A stretch of 17,672 bases of DNA from Bauldia sp. (GTDB lineage: Bacteria > Pseudomonadota > Alphaproteobacteria > Rhizobiales > Kaistiaceae). The translations under genes were made by a program, and so were the position numbers. The first letter of the stretch is position 1, and every line of letters begins with the position of its first letter. Location of the stretch: assembly GCA_020442095.1 (NCBI GenBank), contig JAGRKY010000395.1, positions 1 through 17,672 on the forward strand. Reading direction: 5' to 3'. This document shows positions 1 through 8,455 of the stretch, one piece after another. The notes beneath the pieces were generated by a model. The model was given only the letters and a program-made list of their open reading frames with translations. It had not been told where the DNA came from and ran no database searches.

Positions 1-59
<59 letters not shown>

Positions 60-73
60 TTTCAAATCAGCCT

Positions 74-112
74 CTTGTCCACGTGTCCAGCGTGTCCTGT
101 CCGCCGGACAAG
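74..112. repeat. GTCC repeat cluster and nested dyads after the tRNA
   Basis: Directly seen: GTCC occurs at 77, 85, 94 and 99, and GTGTCC is repeated at 83-88 and 92-97. TGTCCG (98-103) and CGGACA (105-110) form a dyad around one central base. The outer 7-mers CTTGTCC (74-80) and GGACAAG (106-112) are also exact inverted copies. It could be a transcription-ending hairpin for the tRNA, though no T-tract follows, or protein-binding sites such as recombinase arm sites. The function is not established. Confidence 0.35.
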
Positions 113-132
113 TGCTGCGTCGCGGCACTATT

Positions 133-142
133 GCAGCACCAT
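133..142 (+). repeat. 10-bp direct copy of the tRNA-Thr 3' end
   Basis: GCAGCACCAT at 51-60 (acceptor end plus CCA and one base) recurs exactly at 133-142. A duplicated tRNA 3' end is the usual mark of site-specific integration, but ten bases is short and the copy is only 82 bp away, so it may be chance or a decayed att core. Apart from the repeats at 74-112, I see nothing clearly functional in the 251 bases between the tRNA and the next gene. A 52-codon frame at 141-299 (plus) has no visible ribosome binding site. Confidence 0.2.
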
Positions 143-310
143 GACCGCCACGCCGGGGTCTTGGGGCTCGACGATCGGGGGCGTTGCTTGGAGGCTCCGC
201 GTCGCCGGGCAACTCGGGCAGCAATTCGTCTTCAAGCCCGAAGGCCGCCTCGCGATGGAGAACGTGATCGAGGGGTGGCGGAGAAACCGGACGGCATGAT
301 CGCCGCCGGG

Positions 311-577
311 CTAGCGGGCCACGCTGCCGGCGTAGGACAGGTACGCCAAGACCCCGGCGGCGAGAGCCCCGGCGACGGCAGCGCCCCCGGGCTTGCCGGA
401 GATACGTCCGGCGACGAAGCCGGCGACCAGCGCCACGATGAACAGGAAGAACCAAGCCCCCAGCGCCTCGAATGCCGATCTAAAAGACAGCGGGACGGGT
501 CTAGCGCCCGCGACGATCAAGGCGAAGATGAGGACAGCGGCGACGACGGCGAGGCCGGCCGCGAGGCTACGTGTCAT
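311..577 (-). CDS. Small three-helix membrane protein, function unknown
   Basis: This is an 88-residue, very hydrophobic protein. Predicted membrane segments fall at about residues 5-23, 37-56 and 64-82. A glycine-rich turn (SGKPGG) before the last helix gives a glycine-zipper look. I chose the ATG at 575-577 because GGAGG lies about ten bases upstream; an in-frame extension to 634 adds only a basic, low-complexity leader without a ribosome binding site. I do not recognise a family. The arrangement of short helices would suit a small inner-membrane protein of the kind often annotated hypothetical, and a phage holin-like role is possible but unsupported. It sits between tRNA-Thr and the Acb2-like remnant, both of which hint at an old element boundary. 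Confidence 0.6.
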   Translation of the reverse strand: MTRSLAAGLAVVAAVLIFALIVAGARPVPLSFRSAFEALGAWFFLFIVALVAGFVAGRISGKPGGAAVAGALAAGVLAYLSYAGSVAR

Positions 578-635
578 TTGAAGGTGCCCTCCACGTTGAG
601 CCCGCAATCTAGGCACGCGCAGAGGGCACGGCAAA

Positions 636-782
636 TCAGCCGGTGATGTGCTTCATAGCCCACGTGACGGCTTCCTCGACCTTGGTCTTGGCCAGCGCAA
701 GGCAATCCGGCGACCGCGGTGTTTCGAGACCGCATTGCGGCGGCCGACCGCGCCACCCGAGCGCCGCCGGGACAGCCCGCAT
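636..782 (-). pseudogene. Remnant resembling Acb2/Tad1 hairpin-domain (DUF7681) protein C-terminus
   Basis: A minus-strand frame of 49 codons opens with ATG at 780-782 and stops at 636-638. Its last 25 residues contain CLALAKTKVEEAVTWAMKHI, which matches my memory of the C-terminal helix of Acb2/Tad1 hairpin-domain proteins (small phage proteins, some of which sequester cyclic-nucleotide defence signals): a serine/alanine-leucine run, then TKLEEA, then W and a short polar end. The first half (MRAVPAALGW and on) shows no family character. The normal N-terminal half is missing because the XRE regulator's stop lies only six bases upstream, in the same frame. I read it as a 3' remnant of a phage gene; a short intact gene is less likely. 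The assignment is by recall and not by alignment. Confidence 0.4.
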
Positions 783-788
783 CCACGA

Positions 789-1460
789 TCATCCGTCGAC
801 CTTGACCAAACGTCTGGGTCGTCCCGTCGCGTCCGTGTCGAGGGGGTCGGGGAAAAGGAGGCCCTGGCCGAAGCAGATCGACAGCATCTCGGCGCCTTCC
901 GGTCCGAGCTTGACGAAGGCGTGACGCATCCGGCTGTCGAAATAGGCGCTGTCCCCGGTCTCGAGCCGCATCGGTTCGTAGAACTCCGTGTGCAGTTCGA
1001 TCGGCCCCTTCAGCACGTAGATGAACTCCTCGCCGTCGTGGGAGCTCCAGTCCTCGGGCGCCGGCACCGCGACCGCCTTGACCTCCATGTAGAGCGGGAT
1101 CATGTGCTTCTGACGAAGCTCGCCCGCCATCACCTGGTAGCGATAGTGATCGGTCTCGAAGGGAAGGCCCTTTCCCCGACGGGTGGCGGTGAGACGGCCG
1201 GCCGGCGGCGACGCGCTCTTCTCGTTCATCAGGGCCTCGAAGCTCACGTCGAGACCGCGGGCGATCTTCAGGAGCGTATCGAAGCTGGCGGCGACGAGAT
1301 TATTCTCGATCTTCGACAGCGCCGAAATCGATACGTCGGCGCGGCCGCCAAGCTCCTGCAGGGTCCAGCCCCGCTCCTGGCGCATCGCCTTGATGCGCTC
1401 GCCGATGGCACTCGCCTCCTTGCTCATCGCACCTGTCCGGTGTTCACCCGCTGACGACAT
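789..1460 (-). CDS. XRE-family regulator with C-terminal cupin sensor
   Basis: The product is 223 residues. An HTH_XRE domain covers about residues 20-77 (LGGRADVSISALSKIEN is the recognition region). A cupin_2 barrel spans roughly 125-200, with H141, E144/E145 and H180 placed like cupin metal or ligand residues. Regulators of this design (PuuR/SutR type) bind a small metabolite in the cupin and usually control neighbouring amine or amino-acid genes. It is the last gene of the peptide operon, 29 bp after the dipeptidase, so it probably regulates its own operon. I chose ATG 1458-1460, preceded by GGCAGAGG; a second ATG at 1425-1427 is an equally usable start. The longer frame to 1532 overlaps the dipeptidase and is not favoured. 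The ligand is unknown. Confidence 0.88.
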   Translation of the reverse strand: MSSAGEHRTGAMSKEASAIGERIKAMRQERGWTLQELGGRADVSISALSKIENNLVAASFDTLLKIARGLDVSFEALMNEKSASPPAGRLTATRRGKGLPFETDHYRYQVMAGELRQKHMIPLYMEVKAVAVPAPEDWSSHDGEEFIYVLKGPIELHTEFYEPMRLETGDSAYFDSRMRHAFVKLGPEGAEMLSICFGQGLLFPDPLDTDATGRPRRLVKVDG

Positions 1461-1489
1461 CGTCTTTGTTGCCTCTGCCGGGCCGGCCG

Positions 1490-2779
1490 CTATTCCAGGG
1501 GAAGGGAGGCGGCGTCGTTGAAGGATTTCCACATGTCGCGATACCCCGAATCGGCGATGAAGTAATTCTGACGCTCCAGCTTGGCAATCCAGGTCGCGCT
1601 GGCTTCGTCGGCGCGCTTCCAGCAGTCCAGGACGAAGGCCTCCTTTTCCTTCAGGCTACCCTTACGCACCGTCTCGGAATCGGCAAAGAACTGCGTCTCC
1701 AGCGCCTCGAAATCCGCGCGGATCGCCGGGACGAGATTGTGATAGTCGGCCATCGCCCGGCGATGCAGGAACTCGTGCCGCCACCAGTATGCGCCAGGGG
1801 TATAGCTCTCGCGCGGCATCGGCCCGAGATCCGGCAGGTCGACGCCGAAGAAGACCGGCTTGAAGATCGACACATCCGGCCCCGAGGTCGCCGTCACCCA
1901 GGCCATGGCATCGTCGCCCCGGACATCGGAAATGAGCGCGCCGGTCGCCTGCCACAGACGATTCGGATAAGGCGCGGCGTGCATGCAGATGCGGACGGGA
2001 AATTCGCCGTCCATCGGGTCGTATTCGCCTTCCCCGGTGTAGCGCAGGAGATCGGCCATGGTGCGGACGTCGATCGAGCCCGGCCGCGCGGCGAGATAGC
2101 CGCTCGACATCGCCTGCCGTTCGAGGGCACCGACGCAGCGCGTCTTCTCGACATCCTCGACGAGCGTTCCGAAATCGGGGCGCGTGCCGTTATCCGCCTT
2201 CATCGACGAGCGGTCCCAGTCGTCGTGGATGGTGTAGCCGTTGGAGATCGACGTGGAGCCCTTGACCTCGCGGGCCGCCCACTGGTTGCCGGCGGTCTCG
2301 ATGACAACGGCGCCGTCCCGGTCGGCGACGATGAAGGAGCCATCGAAATGGCTGTTGCCGCGAAGCTCGCAGTTGCCCCCTTGGCCGAACCGCTCGAGCA
2401 GGCCGGCAACGACGTCGACCGCCTCGTGGCGGGTCTGCGACCGCTCGAGGATGAGACGGAGGAGATCGATGAGGACGACACCGTCCTTGTCGCTCGCGCG
2501 ATTGCTGAACACCGCCTCGTTGCCGACCGCGACGCCGTGCTCGTTCAGCCCGATCTCGCCACCGTAGAGCCAGAAGGATTTGTCGATGACGTATTCGTAG
2601 GTCTCGCGAACCTGCGGGATGACGAGGTGGGTGACGCGGACCTGCGCGCCCTCGGCGAACTGGCGGCGCGGCATCTTGAAGACGTGCTGCGCCTCATTGA
2701 TCTCCGTGTCGGCGTTCTTGGCCAGGAGAACGGCGCCCTTGGCGGTGGTTTCGGGAAGAGCGACGAATGTGTCACACAT
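1490..2779 (-). CDS. C69-family dipeptidase (secernin-like Ntn hydrolase)
   Basis: The product is 429 residues and begins MCDTFVALPETTAKG. Cys2 becomes the N-terminal nucleophile once Met1 is removed, as in peptidase family C69 and secernins. Further family features are KNADTE near residue 22, the GLNEHGVAVGNEAVF block near residue 78, and NSHFDGSFIVADRDGAVVIETAG around 143-165. No signal peptide is present, so it acts in the cytosol, in line with cleavage of imported di- or short peptides. It starts 21 bp after the DppF-type ATPase gene, with GAGGAGA about nine bases before its ATG, and is followed by the XRE-cupin regulator. Length and N-terminus fit a complete enzyme. Substrate preference cannot be read from the sequence. 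Confidence 0.9.
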   Translation of the reverse strand: MCDTFVALPETTAKGAVLLAKNADTEINEAQHVFKMPRRQFAEGAQVRVTHLVIPQVRETYEYVIDKSFWLYGGEIGLNEHGVAVGNEAVFSNRASDKDGVVLIDLLRLILERSQTRHEAVDVVAGLLERFGQGGNCELRGNSHFDGSFIVADRDGAVVIETAGNQWAAREVKGSTSISNGYTIHDDWDRSSMKADNGTRPDFGTLVEDVEKTRCVGALERQAMSSGYLAARPGSIDVRTMADLLRYTGEGEYDPMDGEFPVRICMHAAPYPNRLWQATGALISDVRGDDAMAWVTATSGPDVSIFKPVFFGVDLPDLGPMPRESYTPGAYWWRHEFLHRRAMADYHNLVPAIRADFEALETQFFADSETVRKGSLKEKEAFVLDCWKRADEASATWIAKLERQNYFIADSGYRDMWKSFNDAASLPLE

Positions 2780-2800
2780 GTTTCCGGTCTCCTCTTCTGT

Positions 2801-3832
2801 TCAGTCTTCCGCAAAATGGCAGGCGGCCTGATGGGTGGGCGACAGCCTGACCATCGGTGGTTCGGTCTCGCAGATCGCGGCGGCGCGCGGACAGCGCGTC
2901 CGGAACCGGCAACCGCTCGGGATATTCATCGGGCTTGGAATCTCGCCTTCGAGCACCGGCTTGCGGATTCGCTTGACCGGGGCGAGCTTCGGCGCGGCAT
3001 TGTGAAGGCTCAGCGTATAGGGATGGCGGGCATCGGAGAAGATCTCGCCGGCCGTGCCGATCTCCATGATCCGCCCGAGGTAAAGCACGGCGACGCGATC
3101 CGACATGTGCCGGACGACGCCGAGCTCATGGGCGATGAAGAGCATGGTCAGGCCGAGCTCGTCGCGCAGGTCCTTCAGGAGGTTGAGGACCTGGGCCTGG
3201 ATCGAGACGTCGAGGGCGGCGACCGGCTCGTCGAGAACGAGAAACTCCGGCCTGACCGCGAGCGCACGGGCCAGGCCGACCCGCTGGCGCTGCCCGCCGG
3301 AAAGCTCGCGTGGCCGGCGGTCCCGCATGTCCGGGTTGAGGCCGACGCGCGAAAGCAGTGCATCGACCTCGCCGGCGACTTCGGCTTCCGGGACGATGGC
3401 GTGGAAGCGCAGCGCCTCGGCGATGGCGCCGCCGATCGTCAGGCGGGGATTGAGGGAGGAATACGGGTCCTGGAAGACCATCTGGACGGCGCGCCGGAAC
3501 TGCCTCAGTCCGGATGCATCGAGGCTGGAAACCTCCGCGTCGCGATAGCGGATGCTGCCGGCCGATGGCCTGGACAGGCGAAGCACGGCGCGGGCGACCG
3601 TGGTCTTGCCGCTGCCCGACTCGCCGACGAGACCGACCGTCTCTCCCCGGGCAACCGAGAAGCTGACCCCATCGACGGCGCGAAGCACCCGTGCCGGCTG
3701 GCGCATCAACAGGTCGACCAGTCCCCGCGGCTTGGAAAAGACGATCGAGAGATCCTCGACCGCGAGGACCGGCTCCGTCGCCGAAGCGTCGCCGCCTTGG
3801 AGGGGGCGATCGATCTGGTCCACGCCGCTCAC
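2801..3832 (-). CDS. Peptide ABC transporter ATPase, DppF/OppF type
   Basis: The product is 343 residues. Walker [10 protein letters not shown] is at 70-78, the Q-loop at Q121, the signature LSGGQ at 177-181, Walker B FLVLDE at 197-202 and the switch histidine at H235. The C-terminal tail carries the oligopeptide/dipeptide ATPase extension with clustered cysteines ([16 protein letters not shown]). I place the start at GTG 3830-3832, which overlaps the upstream TGA as GTGA and has AAGGGA just upstream. The ATG at 3916 would add 28 unlikely residues inside the neighbouring gene. With the DppD-type partner it should form the cytoplasmic ATPase heterodimer powering the importer. All catalytic motifs are intact. 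Confidence 0.93.
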   Translation of the reverse strand: MSGVDQIDRPLQGGDASATEPVLAVEDLSIVFSKPRGLVDLLMRQPARVLRAVDGVSFSVARGETVGLVGESGSGKTTVARAVLRLSRPSAGSIRYRDAEVSSLDASGLRQFRRAVQMVFQDPYSSLNPRLTIGGAIAEALRFHAIVPEAEVAGEVDALLSRVGLNPDMRDRRPRELSGGQRQRVGLARALAVRPEFLVLDEPVAALDVSIQAQVLNLLKDLRDELGLTMLFIAHELGVVRHMSDRVAVLYLGRIMEIGTAGEIFSDARHPYTLSLHNAAPKLAPVKRIRKPVLEGEIPSPMNIPSGCRFRTRCPRAAAICETEPPMVRLSPTHQAACHFAED

Positions 3833-4845
3833 AGCACTGCTTCCCTTGCTTCGCGCGCCGCGATGCGATCCGGGTGCCGGCAGAGCGTCGTGTGGTTCGG
3901 CCCGGCTTCCGCCCATGACGGCCGCTCTTCCCGACAGTCGTCGGAGACGACCGGGCAGCGCGGCGCAAAGGCGCAGCCGGGGCCGAGCCGGGCGAGATCG
4001 GGTGGCTGGCCGGCGATCGTCCGAAGCCTCGGGACCTGCTCGCCCAGCCGCGGGATCGAATCGAGGAGGCCGCGGCTATAAGGATGCGCCGGATGCTCGA
4101 AGACCTCGCGCGTCCGACCGAACTCGACGATACGGCCGGCATACATCACCGCCAGCCGATCCGCCGATTCGGCGATGACGCCCATGTCGTGGGAAACCAG
4201 AACCAGCGCCATCCCGGTCTCGCGCTGGAGATCGAGGAGGAGCGACATGATCTGATCCTGGATGGTGACGTCCAGGGCGGTCGTCGGCTCGTCGGCGAGA
4301 AGCAGCTTCGGCGCGGCGGCGACGGCCATGGCGATCGAGGCGCGCTGGAGCATGCCGCCGGACCACTGGTGGGGATATTCCTTCGCGCGGGTCGCCGGCG
4401 AGGCGATGCCGACGCGTTCGAGAAGTTCGATCGCGCCGGCGCGCGCCGCCCTGCGACCGAGACCGCGGTGAAGCATCAGCGGCTCGGCGACCTGGTCTCC
4501 GATCGGCTGGACCGGATCGAGGCTGGTCATCGGATTCTGGAAGATCATCGCGACGTCGCGGCCACGGATGTCGCAAAGACCCCGTTGATCGAGCGCGAGG
4601 ACGTCGGTGCCGAGAAGGGAAAGCTTGCGCGCGGTGACCCTGGCCGGAGGCGACGGCAGGAGCCGCATCAGCGCACGGCAGAGGACCGACTTGCCGCTGC
4701 CGGATTCGCCGACGATGCCAAGCGTCTCCCCCGCCGAGACGGTCAGCGAGACCGCATCATTCGCCACCACCTGCCTGCCATTGGCGGCGAAGGTGACGGT
4801 GAGCTCGTCGACCTCGAGAAGGGGGCTGTCGGCGCGCGCTTCCAT
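3829..4845 (-). CDS. Peptide ABC transporter ATPase, DppD/OppD type
   Basis: The product is 338 residues. Walker A GESGSGKS is at 46-53, the Q-loop at Q103 ([11 protein letters not shown]), the signature in the OppD-style form WSGGM at 161-165, Walker B LLLADE at 181-186, the D-loop ALD near 190-192, and the switch H219 in VSHD. The oligopeptide-transporter C-terminal region with cysteines ([15 protein letters not shown]) follows. The start ATG lies three bases after the permease stop. Its own stop overlaps the GTG of the next ATPase, so the two are probably translationally coupled and made in equal amounts. It hydrolyses ATP at the inner face of the cytoplasmic membrane. Confidence 0.93.
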   Translation of the reverse strand: MEARADSPLLEVDELTVTFAANGRQVVANDAVSLTVSAGETLGIVGESGSGKSVLCRALMRLLPSPPARVTARKLSLLGTDVLALDQRGLCDIRGRDVAMIFQNPMTSLDPVQPIGDQVAEPLMLHRGLGRRAARAGAIELLERVGIASPATRAKEYPHQWSGGMLQRASIAMAVAAAPKLLLADEPTTALDVTIQDQIMSLLLDLQRETGMALVLVSHDMGVIAESADRLAVMYAGRIVEFGRTREVFEHPAHPYSRGLLDSIPRLGEQVPRLRTIAGQPPDLARLGPGCAFAPRCPVVSDDCREERPSWAEAGPNHTTLCRHPDRIAAREAREAVL

Positions 4846-4848
4846 GTC

Positions 4849-5727
4849 TCAGACGACCGACCGGTGGCGCTCGCCGAGTCGCCGGGCGAGGCCGTCACCG
4901 ATCAGGCTGAGCGCCGTTCCGGTGAAGACGATGACGAGACCGGGCATGGTGGAGATCCACCAGGCCTGGAGCATGAAGTCCTTGCCTTCGGCGACCATCG
5001 CGCCCCATTCGGGGATCGGCGGCCGGATGCCGAGGCCGATGAAGCTGAGGCCCGAAACGAGCAGGATGTTGAGGACAAAGTCCGACATCGAGAAGACGAT
5101 CGACGAGCTGATCACGTTGGGCAGACCGTGGCGGAACAGGATCCGCGTCGTCGGGTAGCCGAGGACCCGGGCCGCGATCATGTAGTCCTTGTTCTTTTCG
5201 ACGAGCATCTCGGCGCGGGCAAGCCGGGCATACATCGTCCATCCGACCAGGAAGATGGCGATGAAGATGTTCTGCTCGCCCGGCCCGAGAATGGCGAGGA
5301 TGACGACGATGAGCACCAGGAAGGGAAAGGCCATCGCCGTATCGAGGATGCGCATCATGACGGTGTCGAGACGGCCGCCGACATAGCCCGAGATCGCGCC
5401 GATCATGACCCCGTAGGTGAGCGGCACATAGGTGGTGAGGACGCCGATATAGAGGTCGATCCGGGCGCCGTAGATGACCCGGGAGAAGATGTCGCGCCCG
5501 ACATTGTCGGTGCCGAAAAGGTGGGCCAGGCTCGGCGGCTGCATCGTCACCGTGAAGTCCTGGGCGTAGGGATCATACGGCGCGATGAGCGGCGCGAAGA
5601 TCGCGGCCAGGGTGATGGCCAGCATCATCACCGAGCCGATCTTGAGGGTCAGGCTCCATGACGCGATCTCGGCGCCGACGCGACCGACGGTCGTCCGGCC
5701 CGGCGCTGCGGCCACGCTCATCGTCAT
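4849..5727 (-). CDS. Peptide ABC transporter permease, DppC/OppC type
   Basis: The product is 292 residues with an N-terminal cytoplasmic leader, a first membrane helix at about 30-50, and five more helices in the BPD_transp_1 domain. The family block FGTDNVGRDIFSRVIYGAR is at 71-89. The EAA-type coupling loop DYMIAARVLGYP with RHGLPN is at 181-204. The late motif GLSFIGLG followed by PEWG is at 226-242. The ATG at 5725-5727 overlaps the upstream permease stop as ATGA, which decides the start; the frame is open to 6000 but that part lies inside the neighbour. It pairs with the DppB-type protein to form the membrane channel. Confidence 0.93.
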   Translation of the reverse strand: MTMSVAAAPGRTTVGRVGAEIASWSLTLKIGSVMMLAITLAAIFAPLIAPYDPYAQDFTVTMQPPSLAHLFGTDNVGRDIFSRVIYGARIDLYIGVLTTYVPLTYGVMIGAISGYVGGRLDTVMMRILDTAMAFPFLVLIVVILAILGPGEQNIFIAIFLVGWTMYARLARAEMLVEKNKDYMIAARVLGYPTTRILFRHGLPNVISSSIVFSMSDFVLNILLVSGLSFIGLGIRPPIPEWGAMVAEGKDFMLQAWWISTMPGLVIVFTGTALSLIGDGLARRLGERHRSVV

Positions 5728-6665
5728 GTTCGCAACACCCGCTTGTCGACCAGCGTGTAGCTGAGGTCGGCGATCAGGTTCACCGCGACGACGATCAGCG
5801 CGAAGACGACGGAGAGCCCCTGGATGATCGGGTAGTCGCGATATCCGACCGAACGGACGAGAAGCGACCCGAGCCCCTGGATCGAGAAGACGTATTCGAC
5901 GATCACCGCGCCGCTGACCAGGAAGGAGATGTTGACCGCCAGCACGGTGATTGCCGGGATCAGCGCGTTTCTCAGCACATGCCGGCGGAGCACCTGCCAC
6001 TCCGACAGGCCCTTCGCCCGCGCGACCTCGACATGATCCGACGTCAGCACGTCGAGCATCGAGTTGCGGAGCGACTGGACGAGGATCGGCGCGAGGAACA
6101 GCGCGATCGTCAGGCTAGGCAGGAAGAGATGGTAGAGATGCCCGAAGAAGCCATTCCCGAAGCCCGCGATCGGAAACCACTTCAGGTGGAGGCCAAGGCC
6201 GAGGATCAGCAACAGGCCGATCCAGAACGGGGGCATGGCGAATGTGACCATGCTTCCTATTCGGATCGCGTGATCCGGCCATCGGTTCCGGTTCCTGACC
6301 GAGACGAGGGTCAGAGGCACCGCGATGACGATCGACAGAACCGTCGCCATGCCGAGGAGACCGAGGGTCGGCGCGAGCTTCTCCCCGATCAGGTCCGAGA
6401 CGGGGGCCTTCTGGATGATGCTGGTGCCGAAATCGCCGGTCGCGACGCCGACCAGATAGCTGCCATACTGGACGACCAGCGGGCGGTTCATGCCGAGGCG
6501 CTCGTAGATCTTCTCGACTTCCGCGTCGCTGACCCGGCCATGGGTCATGATCCTGATCGGATCGCCCGGGATGAGCTTCACCGCAAAGAAGGTGAAGAGC
6601 GTAACCCCGATGACGACAGGAAGGGCATGGAGGAGCCGCTCAACGACGTAACGGACCATATGCAT
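5724..6665 (-). CDS. Peptide ABC transporter permease, DppB/OppB type
   Basis: The product is 313 residues. An N-terminal helix at about 10-30 precedes the conserved FAVKLIPGDP. The region around TGDFGTS (76-82) is typical of the DppB N-terminal domain, and the transmembrane domain runs from about 98 to 305. The EAA coupling loop EVARAKGLSEWQVLRRH is at 213-229, followed by NALIPAIT. FSIQGLGSLLV near 260-270 is a further family motif. Two ATGs are possible (6665 and 6659), and neither has a strong ribosome binding site. A 160-bp gap with two large hairpins separates it from the upstream binding-protein gene, so its expression is likely lower. Confidence 0.93.
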   Translation of the reverse strand: MHMVRYVVERLLHALPVVIGVTLFTFFAVKLIPGDPIRIMTHGRVSDAEVEKIYERLGMNRPLVVQYGSYLVGVATGDFGTSIIQKAPVSDLIGEKLAPTLGLLGMATVLSIVIAVPLTLVSVRNRNRWPDHAIRIGSMVTFAMPPFWIGLLLILGLGLHLKWFPIAGFGNGFFGHLYHLFLPSLTIALFLAPILVQSLRNSMLDVLTSDHVEVARAKGLSEWQVLRRHVLRNALIPAITVLAVNISFLVSGAVIVEYVFSIQGLGSLLVRSVGYRDYPIIQGLSVVFALIVVAVNLIADLSYTLVDKRVLRT

Positions 6666-6746
6666 GAGGCGCGTCCATTGGTGGTTCGAGCGACGAGACT
6701 AAACCGGCAACTGCGGAAATCGTTGGGCGGCTTTGCTTCCATCCCG

Positions 6747-6782
6747 CTCCGATCGACATGGCCGAGGCCACGCCGATCGGAG
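6747..6782 (-). other. Intercistronic branched stem-loop
   Basis: CTCCGATCG (6747-6755) and CGATCGGAG (6774-6782) are exact inverted copies. Inside them TGGCC/GGCCA (59-63 and 66-70 of 67xx) forms a second short stem around GA. It lies between the binding-protein and permease genes and is not followed by a T-tract, so an RNA-stabilising or partial-termination role is inferred. Confidence 0.5.
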
Positions 6783-6791
6783 GGAGGGAGC

Positions 6792-6818
6792 GCGGGCCGC
6801 GGGATAGGCGCGGCCCGC
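6792..6818 (-). terminator. Strong GC stem-loop just after the binding-protein gene
   Basis: GCGGGCCGCG (6792-6801) and CGCGGCCCGC (6809-6818) are perfect 10-bp inverted copies around a seven-base loop. The hairpin begins eight bases after the stop codon of the solute-binding protein. There is no clear U-run, so it is probably a 3' stabiliser or leaky attenuator rather than a full terminator; the permease genes downstream must still be read. Confidence 0.5.
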
Positions 6819-6825
6819 CAGGAGC

Positions 6826-8364
6826 TCACGGAGCCAGCGAGACGTCCTTCAACCACCACCAGCCGACGGTGATCGTCTTCCAGTCTTTCACCTGCGGCCC
6901 ATAGGCGGCGACATAGGGCAGGAAGTTCAGCGGCACGCTGTAACCGTCGTGATAGACGATGTCCTGGATCTCCTTGTAGAGCGCGGCCCGTTCCGCCGTG
7001 TCGCTGGTGGCGCGGGCCTGGCCGAGCAGATCGACGACCTTGTCGTTCTTGTACCAGGAGAAGAAGGCGTTGGTGGCGCCGGTGTAGTCCGCCTGCAGCG
7101 TCGCCAGCTCGTCACTGTCGTTGATGTCGCTGGTGATGTAGCTCACGTAGGCTTGGTAGTCGCCCTTCTCGACGGTGCCGAAGGCGGTGCCGACATCGGC
7201 CTCGGTGATCTCGACCTTGAGGCCCGCCTCGGCCCATCCCTGCTCGAGGATGGTCGCGATCTGGCGCGACGGGGCGTTGCCGGTGTCCACCATAAGCTGG
7301 ATCGGCGTGCCGTCATAGTCGGACGCGGCGACCAGCTCCTTGGCCTTCTCGACGTCATACGGGATGAGCTCGACATCCTCCGACCAGTAGTTGACCTTCG
7401 GCATGAACGAGTTCGGCGTCTCGCCATAGCCGAAATAGACCGCCTTCATGATCGCTTCGTGGTTGGTCGCATAGTTGAGCGCGAGGCGGATATTCTTGTC
7501 GTCGAGCGGCGCCTTGGCGTGGTTGAGATAGACGTAATCGAGCCGGTAGGACGGCGAGACTTCGAGCGTGTTGGTGCCGTCGGAGCCGAGCGAAGCCGCC
7601 TGGCTGAGCGGCACCGAAAGGATCACGTCGAAGTCGCCGTTCTGCAGACCGAGAACCCGCGAATTGCTTTCCGGAACGTATTTGAGGACCGCTTTCTCCA
7701 CGTAGGGGAGCGGCTTGCCGTCTTCGCCCATCTCCCAGTAGTTGGGATTGGGCACGAGAACGAGCTCGGCACCGCGCTCGTAGCTCTCGACCATGAAGGG
7801 ACCGGTGCAGACCGGCTTGGTGCCGAAGCCATCGGGATCGGCCTCGTAGGCCGCCTTCGATACGATCGCCGCCGAGAACAGGGACATCGCCGAAAGGATC
7901 GCTGCGTTCGGCTTCGACAGGGTGACCTTGAACCGGCCGTCGTCGGTCTTTTCCAGGCCGGTGACATCGGCGAAGGCGAAGCCGTATGCGGCTTCCGGAT
8001 TCGAGACCTTGCCGAGGGAGAAGATGGCATCCTCGACCGTCACCGGAGTGCCGTCGCTGAACTTGATGCCGTCACGAAGCTTGAAGATGTAGGTCAGGCC
8101 GTCGTCGGAGACTTCCCAGGACTCGGCCAGTCCGGGCTCAAGGCCGGTTCCCGCCTGATCGGGCGAGACGAGCGACTCGCAGATCTGGGCGATCGCATAG
8201 ATCGACCCGTTGTCCGACGGAATGAAAGGATCGAGCGTCAGGGGCTCGTCCGGTCGCGCCACGGTCAGTGTCCCGCCGCGATCCGCGGCAAAAACCGAGG
8301 AACTGGACGCAGCCAGAAGCGCAGCCGATGCTACCGCCAGGAGGTATCGCCGTGTCATGGTCAT
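6826..8364 (-). CDS. Periplasmic peptide-binding protein (SBP_bac_5 family)
   Basis: The product is 512 residues. It has a Sec signal peptide: basic MTMTRRY, a hydrophobic core LLAVASAALLAASSSS, and a probable cut after VFA (26/27). The mature part begins GGTLTVARPDEPLTLDP and contains family-5 landmarks: LAESWEVSDDGLTYIFKLRDG near residue 80, FSDGTPVTVEDAIFS, CTGPFMVESYERG, PNPNYW, and NIRLALNYATNHEAI. The ATG at 8362-8364 follows GGAGAGG by about six bases; the open frame to 8736 is upstream leader. It captures peptide or a related solute in the periplasm for the DppBCDF-type importer. It is the first gene of the operon, and the hairpins behind it fit its need for excess copies. The ligand is unknown; dipeptides are favoured because of the dipeptidase. 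Confidence 0.93.
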   Translation of the reverse strand: MTMTRRYLLAVASAALLAASSSSVFAADRGGTLTVARPDEPLTLDPFIPSDNGSIYAIAQICESLVSPDQAGTGLEPGLAESWEVSDDGLTYIFKLRDGIKFSDGTPVTVEDAIFSLGKVSNPEAAYGFAFADVTGLEKTDDGRFKVTLSKPNAAILSAMSLFSAAIVSKAAYEADPDGFGTKPVCTGPFMVESYERGAELVLVPNPNYWEMGEDGKPLPYVEKAVLKYVPESNSRVLGLQNGDFDVILSVPLSQAASLGSDGTNTLEVSPSYRLDYVYLNHAKAPLDDKNIRLALNYATNHEAIMKAVYFGYGETPNSFMPKVNYWSEDVELIPYDVEKAKELVAASDYDGTPIQLMVDTGNAPSRQIATILEQGWAEAGLKVEITEADVGTAFGTVEKGDYQAYVSYITSDINDSDELATLQADYTGATNAFFSWYKNDKVVDLLGQARATSDTAERAALYKEIQDIVYHDGYSVPLNFLPYVAAYGPQVKDWKTITVGWWWLKDVSLAP

Positions 8365-8455
8365 GTCTTGCCTCTCCGTTTTGCGCCACCGGAAGCAGTG
8401 GGCACTGCCTGTCAACGAATGGGGTGCTCTCCGAGGAATGATTGGCGTCGCCTGT

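Noticed and set aside
74..112. CRISPR-like short repeats after the tRNA
   Set aside because: Repeat units are only 4-6 bases with irregular spacing and no spacers, so not a CRISPR array.
574..792. 72-codon minus frame over the Acb2-like remnant
   Set aside because: Low-complexity translation; the neighbouring frame carries the family-like residues instead.
648..1454. 268-codon plus-strand frame over the XRE-cupin gene
   Set aside because: Antisense to a well-supported regulator gene, with no motifs and no ribosome binding site.
3833..3916. Upstream ATG start for the DppF-type ATPase
   Set aside because: It would lie inside the partner ATPase gene and adds residues without family similarity; the GTG overlapping TGA fits operon style.
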